Assembly (NCBI RefSeq): GCF_025210605.1
Contig: NZ_JAOARI010000035.1
Coordinates: 1 to 64,000, forward strand
DNA length: 64,000 nt
Direction: 5' to 3'
Source of the DNA: Halodesulfovibrio sp.
Lineage (GTDB): Bacteria > Desulfobacterota > Desulfovibrionia > Desulfovibrionales > Desulfovibrionaceae
The position numbers and the translations under genes are program-made. Each line of letters begins with the position of its first letter. The stretch's first letter is position 1. This document shows, piece after piece, positions 46,334-55,707 of this stretch. The notes under the pieces are model-generated. The model was not told the DNA's origin and searched no databases. It worked only from the letters and a program-made list of their open reading frames with translations.

Positions 46334-46540
46334 GTGTCCCACACACAAAATCACACTGGGACAAACAAAACGAAGGAATTACCGGAACTGTCCCACCACT
46401 TGTCCCGCATGACATCTGCAAAAGCAGAGTGACACCACCGAATAAGAAGAAGCTGTCCCGTATCCGTCCCACCGTGCGTCCCGAAAATTATGGGCTGTCC
46501 CACTGTCCCGCCTCTTATAGGTAGGGACAGCGGGACACCC
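46334..46540. repeat. Cluster of GTCCC-core repeats (iteron-like)
   Basis: At least ten copies of a (T)GTCCCRC core or its complement GGGACA lie within about 200 bp, for example at 46335, 46358, 46389, 46401, 46454, 46466, 46478, 46496, 46504 and 46523. They fill the gap between mobC and the RepA-like gene and run up to its 3' end. They may bind a replication initiator or the small regulator. Confidence 0.6.
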
Positions 46541-47451
46541 TACAATTTTGACTTAAGCCGGTGGATTGCAGATTTAGATTTTCCCATCTCTTCAGCGATC
46601 TCTCGAATTGAAAGCCCTTCGGCCAACAAGCTTCTTAACTGGTCTTGTTCTGCCTCTTCGATTTCCCGAACTGTCCATGTAAGGGCATCGCCTTCTTGCT
46701 GAAGCTGTACTTCGAAAGGTTTCACTCCATCCCCAGCAACACCACGAGCTTTCGTTAGATGCACTTCAAAGCGTGCTCCCTCCTGCATCGTGTACCCCTG
46801 AGGCCTTCGTAAACTGATCACGGTATCCATAATGTCCTCCTTTGCAGATGTGCCACGTTGATCGCCGGACTTGCCCGCATGATGCACGAGAAGAACAGAC
46901 AAAACACGACGGCGTAGATCCAGTAACCAAGACTGCACAGGAAGCCATGAATCTGCTTCGTTTTCCCGTCCATTACGGCAAAGAGTCGCCAAATTATCGA
47001 TAACAACAAGGCGAACACCGTTAAGAAACTCATCAACGGATCTCTGCCCAGCACTATGCGAAAGGTTGGGCATTGGAACTTGCTGCAAATCCGGAGTGAT
47101 TAACTGAAAAAAATGAGATGAAGGCAAGGCACTATCTGAACCATTTGAAAGTCCCAAAAGCCGTTCCTGCATTGTAGAAGCAGGCATTTCACCATCGATA
47201 TAGAGAACAGGCTGGGGAGAAGGAGCTTTCCAGCCATAAACCTCACCACCTGAAGCTACCGCAAGGGCCATACTTAACGCGGCATAGGTCTTTCCTAACC
47301 CGCGGGGAGCGTAGATAATTGCTAACCCTTGTTCTGGAAGAACAGGCTCCAACAAAAACTGTCTTTCGGGTAGTTCAAGAGAAAGGAATTCAGAAAGAGA
47401 ACAAGCGGCTAGAGATGAAGAATTGGCAGTCGTCAATGGCATCGGAGCCAC
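46540..47451 (-). CDS. RepA-like AAA ATPase with C-terminal HTH
   Basis: The 303 aa protein resembles RepA/AAA_25 ATPases (hexameric helicase type) of small plasmids and phage satellites. Walker A is YAPRGLGKTYAAL, Walker B is LVVIDNLAT, and a sensor-like LLVHHAGKSGDQRGTS follows. The final 25 residues form a helix-turn-helix (SIREIAEEMGKSKSAIHRL). The ATG directly adjoins the stop of the AlpA-type gene, so they are coupled. Element 2 has a related but frameshifted copy. Confidence 0.82.
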   Translation of the reverse strand: MAPMPLTTANSSSLAACSLSEFLSLELPERQFLLEPVLPEQGLAIIYAPRGLGKTYAALSMALAVASGGEVYGWKAPSPQPVLYIDGEMPASTMQERLLGLSNGSDSALPSSHFFQLITPDLQQVPMPNLSHSAGQRSVDEFLNGVRLVVIDNLATLCRNGRENEADSWLPVQSWLLDLRRRVLSVLLVHHAGKSGDQRGTSAKEDIMDTVISLRRPQGYTMQEGARFEVHLTKARGVAGDGVKPFEVQLQQEGDALTWTVREIEEAEQDQLRSLLAEGLSIREIAEEMGKSKSAIHRLKSKL

Positions 47452-47676
47452 CTACGAGCTAAGCCAACGTTCAAGCCACGCAACAAGATCTTCGCGTATA
47501 TAGGCAACGCGTCGACCACTTTTTACGGATTTTGGGCCAAGCCCTTTGCTATCAAGATTTGCCATGTAGCCACTGCTAATTAGTCCACCGAGGTAAACAT
47601 TCAAGTCTTTTCGGGCAATGACAGGGGGAAGGGTTTTGAGAAGAATTGAAAGGTCAGTTGATTGTAGCTTTTCCAT
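47452..47676 (-). CDS. AlpA-type small DNA-binding regulator
   Basis: The 74 aa protein fits the winged-helix AlpA/excisionase plan: ARKDLNVYLGGLISSGYMAN then KGLGPKSVKSGRRVAY and an IREDLVAWLERWL tail, which is the usual DNA-binding signature. GGAGG is 6 bases before ATG 47676. It heads a two-gene unit with the RepA-like ATPase and may control integrase or replication of the element. Confidence 0.75.
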   Translation of the reverse strand: MEKLQSTDLSILLKTLPPVIARKDLNVYLGGLISSGYMANLDSKGLGPKSVKSGRRVAYIREDLVAWLERWLSS

Positions 47677-47738
47677 ATGAAGCCTCCACATAATGTTTGT
47701 TGTTATGTGAAGAATAGAGAGGGCAAAATCTCGACAAG

Positions 47739-48551
47739 TTAGTTCTCGGGATTTTTTGCTTTAGAAAACCATGTTTGAAAGGTCTTAAACTTCATGGCTT
47801 TTTCTGATTCAAGCCGAGTTGTAGAAGAAACCCAAGAGTACATTAATTCATTATTATAATGTGAAAAAGTAAAAGTGTACTTCTCAATTTTCATTTCTTT
47901 GATCACAGCGAATTTTTCTTCCAAATAACTCCAACATTCCTTTGCAGTCTGTTTGGAATAATCTGGAACCATACGTATAAGAATAATTATTTCGTCTTTT
48001 ATTGAATGACTTGTTCCACCTCGGGATTGAGGTTTTACTTTTAGCGTTGGAAGATTGTTTGGAAATCTTGGGAAGGGATGAATCGGCAACTTCTTTGCGA
48101 CACTTAGCTCACTCAATAAGCAAACCAATCTATCAATAAAATTAGGTAAAAGAACTCTGCCTTGATCTTCTATAATCTCTCTTGAAAGCACATAAATTTC
48201 TAAACAAAGAGCAACGTCGTAAACCCTACGGTCTTTACGCTGCGCAATCGTTAAACAAGCAGAAATCGAATCAAATCTGTCTTTGAGCTGTTCATAGTAG
48301 CTATCTAAATTCAAACCAAAAACAAAAGCATCGGAGGCTAGCTGCATATCTTGCAAATAGTTTGTAGCCAAAAGAGAAATTGCTCTCTGATGTTCTACAA
48401 GCAACGCTCCCCTAGCGCGGTCATTCAACCGCCATAACGCATCACTACATTGCCCCCAAGGTAAGTCAGGTTTTTTTCCTAGATTTTTCAAATTAAAATC
48501 TTGAACTATGTCCTCAAGATATTGTGTGAATTTATCTCTTTCTTTGAACAT
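47739..48551 (-). CDS. Hypothetical protein of element 1
   Basis: The 270 aa product is soluble and rich in Leu and charged residues; I see no motif. It is the last gene of the minus-strand cargo series, about 100 bp after the DUF4365-TPR gene. GGTGG precedes the ATG. It could be a partner of the cargo operon or a maintenance gene of the element; the sequence does not say. Confidence 0.6.
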   Translation of the reverse strand: MFKERDKFTQYLEDIVQDFNLKNLGKKPDLPWGQCSDALWRLNDRARGALLVEHQRAISLLATNYLQDMQLASDAFVFGLNLDSYYEQLKDRFDSISACLTIAQRKDRRVYDVALCLEIYVLSREIIEDQGRVLLPNFIDRLVCLLSELSVAKKLPIHPFPRFPNNLPTLKVKPQSRGGTSHSIKDEIIILIRMVPDYSKQTAKECWSYLEEKFAVIKEMKIEKYTFTFSHYNNELMYSWVSSTTRLESEKAMKFKTFQTWFSKAKNPEN

Positions 48552-48654
48552 GCTATAACCACCTTTTTCATAAGTGGTTATATATGAAGCAAGTCTAATG
48601 CAAGATTCTTGTAGTCTAAATCAGATTTGTCTAAAAACGTACAAACAGAACGCG

Positions 48655-50595
48655 CTAGCTAGCCTCCCTATCTAGAATGTTGATCATTTTTCCATCCTCA
48701 TTCGGGAAACGAATTGCCAGTTTTGAATTAGCCTCTTTGATCTCTCCAATAATTGTCTCTATCACTTTAGCAAATGGGGCAACATTCTTACCGTGCTGCT
48801 CACACATGCTATAAGCCAAGTCAACATAGTCATCCTTTCCATAAAAATATGCCACTTTTACTGTAAATACCAAAACCCACAATGGAACTTCTGCGTCAAA
48901 ACAACATGAAGTTGCATTTACCCATGCTTCAAGATCATTTCTATTTACAAGAGAACAAACAATAAATGCGTATGCGGCATCTGCATTCATTCCCTCTTTA
49001 TGAAACTTTATCCCTAAATTATACCATGCTAAAGGACACAAAAGATCTAATCGCAGTGACTCATTAATTCGAGCTTCAGCGTCTTCTTGTGTTTTACATT
49101 CAGATATGTCCGCCATCTTAATGGCAGCTTTCCGCTCACGCGCTTGTAATTTCAGATCAAACTTTTCAAGCAACATACTTAAACAAAAGAACTTAAGACG
49201 CCATTCAGCATGCTCGTCATGTGACTCATCTAAAAATTTGGAAAAAATTTTACAAGATAATTGATAATTCCCTGCTAGCATCAAAGAATCCGCATACAAA
49301 GGAAGAATGCCCTCTCTTTCTTCAATATCTAACGACTTTTTATAGTACGCTGCAGCATGATTATATTTCCCAATATCAAACAACAGCCCACCAAGTTCAC
49401 TGAAAAAATATGCTTGCTGATAGTATGCAGGTTGATGTTTCCGAGCCCTTAAATAACATTGAATAGCTTTACGATTTTTACTAATGCTTCGATAAAAATT
49501 TCCAAGGTTGTACAAAGAATGTCCGTACATTTCATCATGGATTTTTTCGTTCCGTTCAACACAATGAAGTAAATAAGCTTCGATAGCGGCTGCCTTTTTA
49601 TCATCCGTTCTATCTAAAGAATGCAAAATGGCTATAAGCACAGCACCTTCAATATGTTCTGAGACGCCCTTCTCAATAGCTAACTTAGCAATCTCAATAG
49701 CCTTCTCAAACTCGTTTGAGTTAAGCAGCTGTGGGAAAATGTGGACTAACAAATCTGGTTTATTCACTAGTTTTGCACCAACGCCATCAGCAAAAGCTAC
49801 CTTTGCAGAAAAATCATTATTACCCATCTGAGCAATAATGGCAGCTAGTCCCAACATAATATCTTTTGCCAACTCAGCAGCTAGTGAATCTTGTTCCATT
49901 GACGCTACATTATGAAATACACAATGATACACGCCTCCAAGATCTATACTTAATTCCTCAGGTGAAATCTGAATATTAACGATCGCATCTTCTTTCGCCA
50001 ACAGCACTCGAACATGTTTGCTGTATTCTTGACGCATTTCTTTGCGTAACTTTGCCAAAAGAAGGCCGGACTCCACACCACAAACGTGACTTCCATTAAC
50101 GACCAAATTACATTTAACAGGAAAATTAATTGCTCCGTTTCGTATCATCTTAATCTTTTTTAGCTGTTCCTGAATAAGCCGAGGAGTTTTCTCTTTCTCC
50201 CAACAATCCGAATCAACGAATTTTATTAAGACAGTTTTAGCCCCCTCTTTTGCGCCATACAGATCTATTTCATGTGCCCATTTATAATAAAATTTATCCT
50301 GAACAGATGAATATCTGACAATCAAAACAGGGATATCTAACCTTCTATAGTACTCTAATGTTTCAATTTTTAGATTAAAATTTTTAATCGTGTATGCCTT
50401 TGTGGAGCTCGTGGCCTTAAGTTGAACCCAATAAACTAACCCAGAAGGACTACCATCAACATCAAAAACCTCAACTTCAACGTCAACTCCATAATCTTTA
50501 TCTTTATCACGACTTACCCATTCTTTAGGTAATAGTATTCCATACTTATGTCTTGAAAGATCTTCTAGGTGGTGCTGCATAACGCGTTTAGGCAT
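48655..50595 (-). CDS. DUF4365 (PD-(D/E)XK-like) protein with C-terminal TPR repeats
   Basis: The 646 aa protein has an N-terminal DUF4365 domain (residues 1-130). D38 in YGVDVEVEVF and Q58-L-K60 in YWVQLKATSS form a D...QxK version of the restriction-nuclease active site. Residues about 340-480 carry at least three TPR-like repeats (SLYNLGNFYRSISKNRKAIQ, FSELGGLLFDIGKYNHAA, YADSLMLAGNYQLS). TPR parts often sense partners. The gene follows the HNH gene by 65 bp. A defence function is an inference from domain type and island context. Confidence 0.72.
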   Translation of the reverse strand: MPKRVMQHHLEDLSRHKYGILLPKEWVSRDKDKDYGVDVEVEVFDVDGSPSGLVYWVQLKATSSTKAYTIKNFNLKIETLEYYRRLDIPVLIVRYSSVQDKFYYKWAHEIDLYGAKEGAKTVLIKFVDSDCWEKEKTPRLIQEQLKKIKMIRNGAINFPVKCNLVVNGSHVCGVESGLLLAKLRKEMRQEYSKHVRVLLAKEDAIVNIQISPEELSIDLGGVYHCVFHNVASMEQDSLAAELAKDIMLGLAAIIAQMGNNDFSAKVAFADGVGAKLVNKPDLLVHIFPQLLNSNEFEKAIEIAKLAIEKGVSEHIEGAVLIAILHSLDRTDDKKAAAIEAYLLHCVERNEKIHDEMYGHSLYNLGNFYRSISKNRKAIQCYLRARKHQPAYYQQAYFFSELGGLLFDIGKYNHAAAYYKKSLDIEEREGILPLYADSLMLAGNYQLSCKIFSKFLDESHDEHAEWRLKFFCLSMLLEKFDLKLQARERKAAIKMADISECKTQEDAEARINESLRLDLLCPLAWYNLGIKFHKEGMNADAAYAFIVCSLVNRNDLEAWVNATSCCFDAEVPLWVLVFTVKVAYFYGKDDYVDLAYSMCEQHGKNVAPFAKVIETIIGEIKEANSKLAIRFPNEDGKMINILDREAS

Positions 50596-50660
50596 AAATA
50601 ACTTCTTGTTTTCTAATGATTATGGACAACAACTTTTTTACTATTCATTATCTTTTAAGA

Positions 50661-51440
50661 TTAAGCATTACGCCACGCCTCCGGCCATCCTTTCCAGTCA
50701 AATGAATCGTCATACTGAACAAGAGCCATAACCATATCCTCAACCATCTTAATAACATCTTCCAATACAGCCCCTGTACAAAGGACATTCATTATCGTCC
50801 CACCAGTCCCCCCTCCTTGAGGTTCTGCAACAGCACGATGCCATCGATAACGTGTCGTAATCACGTCTGAAAAAAACTCTTCTGCAGTCTGACCACCAAA
50901 TTGATCTGGAGAATAAGAATTTGATAAAAAGATTAATACTGCTACCAGCGCATCCTTATAAGCATAGTTTGCCTCAACCATTCTTGCAGTTACTCCAGAA
51001 TCCCATTCAGGCTTTGCAAGCGCTGTAAGTTCACGTTTGAATTCCGGAAGTGAATTTATATAACTTAGCGATGGCTCTAACTTTCGTGAACATGATGCTG
51101 ACTTATAAACCTTGGAACCTCTCTCTTTAGATATTTTGTATTCTAGCGCTATCTCAACAGCCTTATCTCTCCGCCGTTTAACTATCTGCAGCCATTCGTC
51201 TCTATACTTACGAACTAATGTTGCCCCTAAATGCCGACCAAATCCCCCCTTTATTTGTGTCTGGTTATGGCAATGCAAACACAATGGAACTAAATTATCT
51301 AACGAGTTGTTTTCTGGATTCTCATCTATATGATGAATCTGAACATATTTACCTAACTCTTGACAAACACAGCACGTCCTATCAGCCATATACAAAACTT
51401 CTGCAGCGATATCATTTGGAATCGATTTTCTTTTTTTCAT
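50661..51440 (-). CDS. HNH endonuclease-like protein
   Basis: The 259 aa product has an N-terminal HNH domain: C23-C24-x-C26, HHIDENPENN (H36, H37, N45), then NLVPLCLHCHN (C54, C57, H58), the layout of a metal-binding betabetaalpha-metal nuclease. The rest is helical without a known domain. It lies 19 bp after the membrane gene and 65 bp before the DUF4365 gene, all on the minus strand, which suggests one transcript. Confidence 0.82.
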   Translation of the reverse strand: MKKRKSIPNDIAAEVLYMADRTCCVCQELGKYVQIHHIDENPENNSLDNLVPLCLHCHNQTQIKGGFGRHLGATLVRKYRDEWLQIVKRRRDKAVEIALEYKISKERGSKVYKSASCSRKLEPSLSYINSLPEFKRELTALAKPEWDSGVTARMVEANYAYKDALVAVLIFLSNSYSPDQFGGQTAEEFFSDVITTRYRWHRAVAEPQGGGTGGTIMNVLCTGAVLEDVIKMVEDMVMALVQYDDSFDWKGWPEAWRNA

Positions 51441-51459
51441 ATCTTACCGTTATCCAGCA

Positions 51460-52281
51460 TCAATTTTTTGCATGCTCAGCCTCATACTCTTCTAAGACTC
51501 TTCTCTCTTCCATTTTTTCCTGATCACGATCTAATGAAGAGAAGGTATTCACATTTAACCGCACATAGTTTCCAGATGTCACTTTTTCGATTCTTGTTCT
51601 AAGTTTTTTTACCTCATCAGCAAGCGTATATAACGGATCTCCTCCACCAATAGTACGCAAGCCTTTAAATTCTGACAGATCAATTGTTACAACATCAGCA
51701 TACTGAGTTCCTTCAACATCAAAATAGTCAATCTCGATAAATACAACTTCATCATATACACTTGAAGAAAGCTCTCTAAAGCTAAAAAGAAAACTTTTAA
51801 ACTCCTGCTCAATGCCAAAGGCTCGTATCCCTTTCGAAAAAATATTTATTTTCATAAGAGCATCAACAACATCATTTACTGCTGCATCGATCAACTCACC
51901 CTGCTCATTTCTCATAACAAAAGAAATATCTTTCGCAACTCCCCGCCCTCTATTTCTAACAACTACCATCATAAAGGCTGATGAAATTGGACTAGGTTCT
52001 AGCGTAACACTAACTTGTGGTCTAAGTGTTTCTTTCCGCAATGAATCAACTTGCTTATTCTGCGCTTTTCGTAATGCCCAAGTCTCCTTCGCCAACACAA
52101 CTGTTAGTATTGCTATTGCAACAGTAGCAAATGCAGAAACCCAACTCGCATATACTCCTGAAGAACCTAACGCCATCATTACTAAAATAATATCGTATCC
52201 ATCCCACAATACCCCAGCGAAAAAAAACACTACACCAAAGAACGCTAGCCCAAGAGCAGTTACCCAATAATTCTTATCCAT
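51460..52281 (-). CDS. Two-helix membrane protein with cytoplasmic C-terminal domain
   Basis: The 273 aa protein has two N-terminal membrane helices (about 5-25 and 45-65), then a short coiled stretch (KETWALRKAQNKQVDSLRKE), a soluble beta-rich domain (about 85-220) and a charged tail. AAGGA is placed before ATG 52281. It is the first gene of the minus-strand cargo operon, next to att M. Membrane effector, sensor or scaffold are all possible. No family recognised. Confidence 0.65.
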   Translation of the reverse strand: MDKNYWVTALGLAFFGVVFFFAGVLWDGYDIILVMMALGSSGVYASWVSAFATVAIAILTVVLAKETWALRKAQNKQVDSLRKETLRPQVSVTLEPSPISSAFMMVVVRNRGRGVAKDISFVMRNEQGELIDAAVNDVVDALMKINIFSKGIRAFGIEQEFKSFLFSFRELSSSVYDEVVFIEIDYFDVEGTQYADVVTIDLSEFKGLRTIGGGDPLYTLADEVKKLRTRIEKVTSGNYVRLNVNTFSSLDRDQEKMEERRVLEEYEAEHAKN

Positions 52282-52381
52282 CCTTTTCCTTCTCTTACGA
52301 TGCAAGTAAACAACATGACGAATTAGTTGACGATATTGCTATAGCATCTAACATCTCCACAATACACATTTCAGATTATAA

Positions 52382-52400
52382 GTGGGGACAATGTGGGGAC
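52382..52400 (+). other. Repeated GTGGGGACAA, possible integrase arm sites at the right end of element 1
   Basis: gtggggacaatgtggggac holds two direct copies. Similar motifs occur at the left end of element 1 (tccccac and tggggacaat near 41587-41620) and, in the form GTGGGGAGA, at the left of element 2 (52647-52663). Tyrosine integrases use such arm sites; this assignment is inferred. Confidence 0.4.
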
Positions 52401-52414
52401 AAACTGAATAAAGG

Positions 52415-52468
52415 GCAAAAAAAAAGCACTAACAACAATTTTAGAAATCATCGTAAGTGCTTGATTTT
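52415..52468 (-). terminator. Terminator-like hairpin at the middle att copy
   Basis: aaaaaaagcact pairs with agtgctt across a loop similar to that at 41381. It is part of the right end of element 1. Confidence 0.55.
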
Positions 52469-52472
52469 ACTC

Positions 52473-52529
52473 TGGTACCCGGGGCCGGACTTGAACCGGC
52501 ACGTCCTTGCGGACGAGAGATTTTAAGTC
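52473..52529 (-). repeat. Attachment-site copy M: 57 bp tRNA-Leu 3' half
   Basis: It is identical to copy L and separates elements 1 and 2. After the last shared base (gtc of the anticodon stem) it continues as ttaattcac, not as the tRNA 5' half. Confidence 0.92.
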
Positions 52530-52675
52530 TTAATTCACACCAAACCTCACCCCAGACAAAACAAATAACATTACGTTTTTACTGAATTTAATTCAAAAGC
52601 TCAGTTTTGTAGAAATTACAAAACGCCACTTCCCCTACGCAAGCTGGGGAGAAAGTGGGGAGAGAATGAATCAGT

Positions 52676-53796
52676 ATGGCAAAAATTATCTGGCACAAAA
52701 CCAAATTCCCTGGCGTACGCTTTTATGAACACAACACCAGAAGACACAATCGTCGAAAGGATAAATACTTCACTGCTCGCTTTCAAAAAAATGGAACACG
52801 TAAAGAATTAGGTCTCGGATGGAGTTCGGGTGGGTGGACGGCAGAAAAAGCCTACAACGAACTCCTAAACTGCAAAAAGGCAAAACCACATCCACATCAA
52901 CAGAAACAAAAAAACAAACTCAGACAGCCAAGCCTGAAGTGGAAGCAACACTCAATAGCTACTGGAAAGAATCCTACTTATCATTTGCTAAGCGAACTAA
53001 GATAAAGTCATGGCATAAAGAACAAAGTCATTTTGTTAACCACTTATCTCCAGTTCTCGGAGAAAAGAAACTTGCTACCATTTCAATCATAGATTGGGAC
53101 AAAATTATAACCAATCTAGTCGAAAAAAAGCTCTCAGAACGTTCTATCGAATATATTTCAGGCACGTTACGAAGAGTACTTAGGCACGCTCACCTAAGAG
53201 GAATCATCTCGCAAAGCCCACCAAGTGCTAAAGCTGTAGGTACCACCATCACCAATGACAATCGCCGAAAGCGCACAATCCAACCCCACGAAAAAGAAAT
53301 GATTCTTAACTACCTAAAAGAAAATGATGCAAATGCTTGGCGAATTACACTCTTTGCATTTCTAACTGGCTGCAGAGCAAGTGAAACATTCAAACTTGAA
53401 TGGCGACATATCACAAATACCCACATCACATTCGACAATACTAAAAATGGTTCATCCAGAACCATACCCATTAGTAATACATTGCAATCCCTACTGCTCT
53501 CTTGTGAAGAGCGTACTCCCACAAATCGAGTCTTTTTGCGAAAAGACTACACTCCCTATTACGAAGCACCAGCGACTTTCAGAACATGTATACAGACACT
53601 AGGATTTAATGAAGGTCGTGCGAGGCTTGATCGAATAACTTTTCATAGTATTCGGCATACAGTCGCAACAGAGCTCGCAAACAGGCTCGATTTACGTTCC
53701 TTGATGGACATCATGGGCTGGAAAGTGCCTGCGATGGCCTTAAGGTACATGCATGGCAACGAGCTACAGAAACTTGCTGCTCTTGAGATGCTTTAG
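52676..53796 (+). pseudogene. Tyrosine-recombinase integrase of element 2, frameshifted
   Basis: Two frames together encode a protein very like integrase 1. The first (52676-53005) covers the arm-binding part up to GGWTAEKAYNELLNCKK; the second continues with GKTTSTSTETKKQ to the catalytic domain (LTGCRASETF, TFHSIRHTVATELA, LMDIMGW, AMALRYMHG). Restoring one A in the A5 run at 52874-52878 joins them. A -1 ribosomal shift at caaaaag would have the same effect, so functional expression is not excluded. Confidence 0.85.
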
Positions 53797-54100
53797 TTTT
53801 TCACACTTGTCTAAACTTATCCACAAATGCTCTTAAAATGTTCCTAACTCAATCTCATTTTATTTCTAAATAACACTTTTAAGAAAAAACAAACTTAAAA
53901 CTGACTTTAAGAGCCATTTTGCCTTTATCCCATCGTTAAGTACAAGTTGTGCGAAAAAAACGTCTCAGAATTGTTTTTCTTGCATATAAACTTTTTTTTT
54001 GTGTAGAAGTAAGCCGCTTTTCCAAAAATGCGTGTTCTAAAAAGTACCCTTGGACTCCTGCGAGCTCACAACAATTTAATTTTATTAAGAAAGAAAAAAT
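53797..54100. other. AT-rich spacer between integrase 2 and the RepA-like gene
   Basis: No gene is seen. TTGTTTTTCT and a TATAAA-like box near 53970-53990 may form a promoter of the downstream gene. Confidence 0.3.
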
Positions 54101-55158
54101 ATGCCTCTAAGCAACAAAAATATTCTCCAAAATCAGTCACCCCCACTGTTATCTAATTTTACCATTTCTCTACCTGCTTCAAAGACACTCTCAGTAATGA
54201 CAGGAAGAGAATTACTTAAAGTTGAGACTCAATCGAATCCAATTCTCGAAGATCTCCTCTGCAGAAAGGATGCCCTACTTCTTTGCGCTACTTCTGGTTT
54301 AGGAAAATCCTTGATGATAAACCAAATCGCTATCACTGGAGGGATGAAAAGTAAGCCAAGCTTATTCAATGAATTTAAAATCACTAAAAATTTTCGCACG
54401 TTATTTGTTCAGGCAGAAAATAGTGATCAAGCTGTTGCTGCTAGGATTCTGAAAAAAGAAACTCAATCGAAGAACATGTGTTTACAGCTCAAATGCATAA
54501 TAGTGGCTGTGTTACTGGGGATATTGGTAATGACGACTTCTTGACTGAGATGGGGGATATTATCAAAGAACAATGCATCGATGTGGTCATTATCGATCCT
54601 TTGATTTCGTTCATCAAAGTTTCTGAAAATGACAATTGCAAGATGCGCGAGTTACTAGATAACTTATTTGCAGTAATCAAAAGCGCGAATGCTTCATTAA
54701 TACTAGTCCACCATGTTTCCAAAAGCGGAAACACTTATTCTCAAGGGGGACGAGGGGCTCAAGCAATTTCAGACTGGGCACCTAATATCATTAAGCTCTC
54801 TCACGCTAGAGGTTCGAAGGATGGAAAAAAAATTATCTTTCATCATGAAAAAGCCCGTAATTTCAAAATCAAAAAAACAGAATTGACTCTCTATAGGGAC
54901 GAAAATCTTTGGTTCACAACTGACCCAATTACAGACTGTAACATCTTGGAGGAAAAAGGAGTACTAGCAGTGAAAGCACTGCAGGATCATGGTAAGCCAT
55001 TTAATTCTCAAAAAGACTTTATCGCTGCCATGATGAGCTCATCTGATGTGAAAAAGACTGAAGCACAACGCAGAATTACCGCTGCAGTGGAATCAGGAAG
55101 CATTATCGCAACAGATATCCCTGGAAGTCGCAGTAAAAGCTACGCTCTTTCGCAGTAA
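54101..55158 (+). pseudogene. RepA-like AAA ATPase of element 2, frameshifted
   Basis: The first frame (54101-54544) holds the N-terminus and Walker A (CATSGLGKSLMINQIA) and VQAENSDQAVAARI. The second (54478-55158) continues with Walker B (IDVVIIDPLISF), LVHHVSKSGN and GGRGAQAISDWA. Adding one A to the A6 run at 54452-54457 joins them as ARILKKRNSIEEHVFTAQ. The counterpart in element 1 is intact, and both occupy the middle of their elements. Confidence 0.82.
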
Positions 55159-55707
55159 GAGCGACCGTATACCTGATCCTAGGTAAATAAATCAATACAT
55201 TGAGAAGTAAGGCTCAAAAATTCCAGACAATCTGGGGTCTTTTCTTACGCTCAAAAAACAACAAATCAGGAGATAGAAAATCTAATGAATACTTTATTCA
55301 ACCCATGCCCCAAATTGAAGCAAAAAGCTGGGTAACCCTTACAAACTGTAAGTTTAGCTAAAACCCGAAGCTAATCTTGACCCAACGAATACACACACAA
55401 TAATTTCATTTATTTATAGAGGGTGCCAGGCCAAAGGCCTGGATACGTTTCTTATTATCATTATTAGATAATTATAAGGCTCTGTTCTAATTAATTTCAC
55501 ATTACTAAGAGCTGCAAGCAACAAGATATTAAAATACTTTAATAAAAAGACTTTTTGAAATTCAATCTGGCAAGAGGAAGGTAAAAGTATGGTTTTCAGA
55601 CGTAACTTTATTTTATCAATAAGAAGTTGGCACACTGATCATACCCCCCCCTTTTTTTTTGTTCCCATAAAATTAAATTGATCAATGATGATCATGAAAA
55701 AAAAAAC
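55159..55707. other. Low-complexity, AT-rich stretch without a credible gene
   Basis: A short frame of 16 codons at about 55285-55335 follows AGGAG, and may be only a remnant. A GC-rich stem ccaggcc (55426-55432)/ggcctgg (55436-55442) stands out of the AT-rich surroundings. No known RNA recognised. Confidence 0.35.

Larger units (their letters stand above)
41491..52529. mobile_element. Integrative mobilisable element 1 (about 11.0 kb)
   Basis: It is bounded by att copies L and M in the same orientation. It carries an integrase (broken), an AvcD-like deaminase, mobB, relaxase (broken), mobC, a RepA-like ATPase, an AlpA-type regulator and a four-gene minus-strand cargo. It lies between core genes and element 2. 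The type of mobilisation genes suggests mobilisation by a helper conjugative element. Confidence 0.88.
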
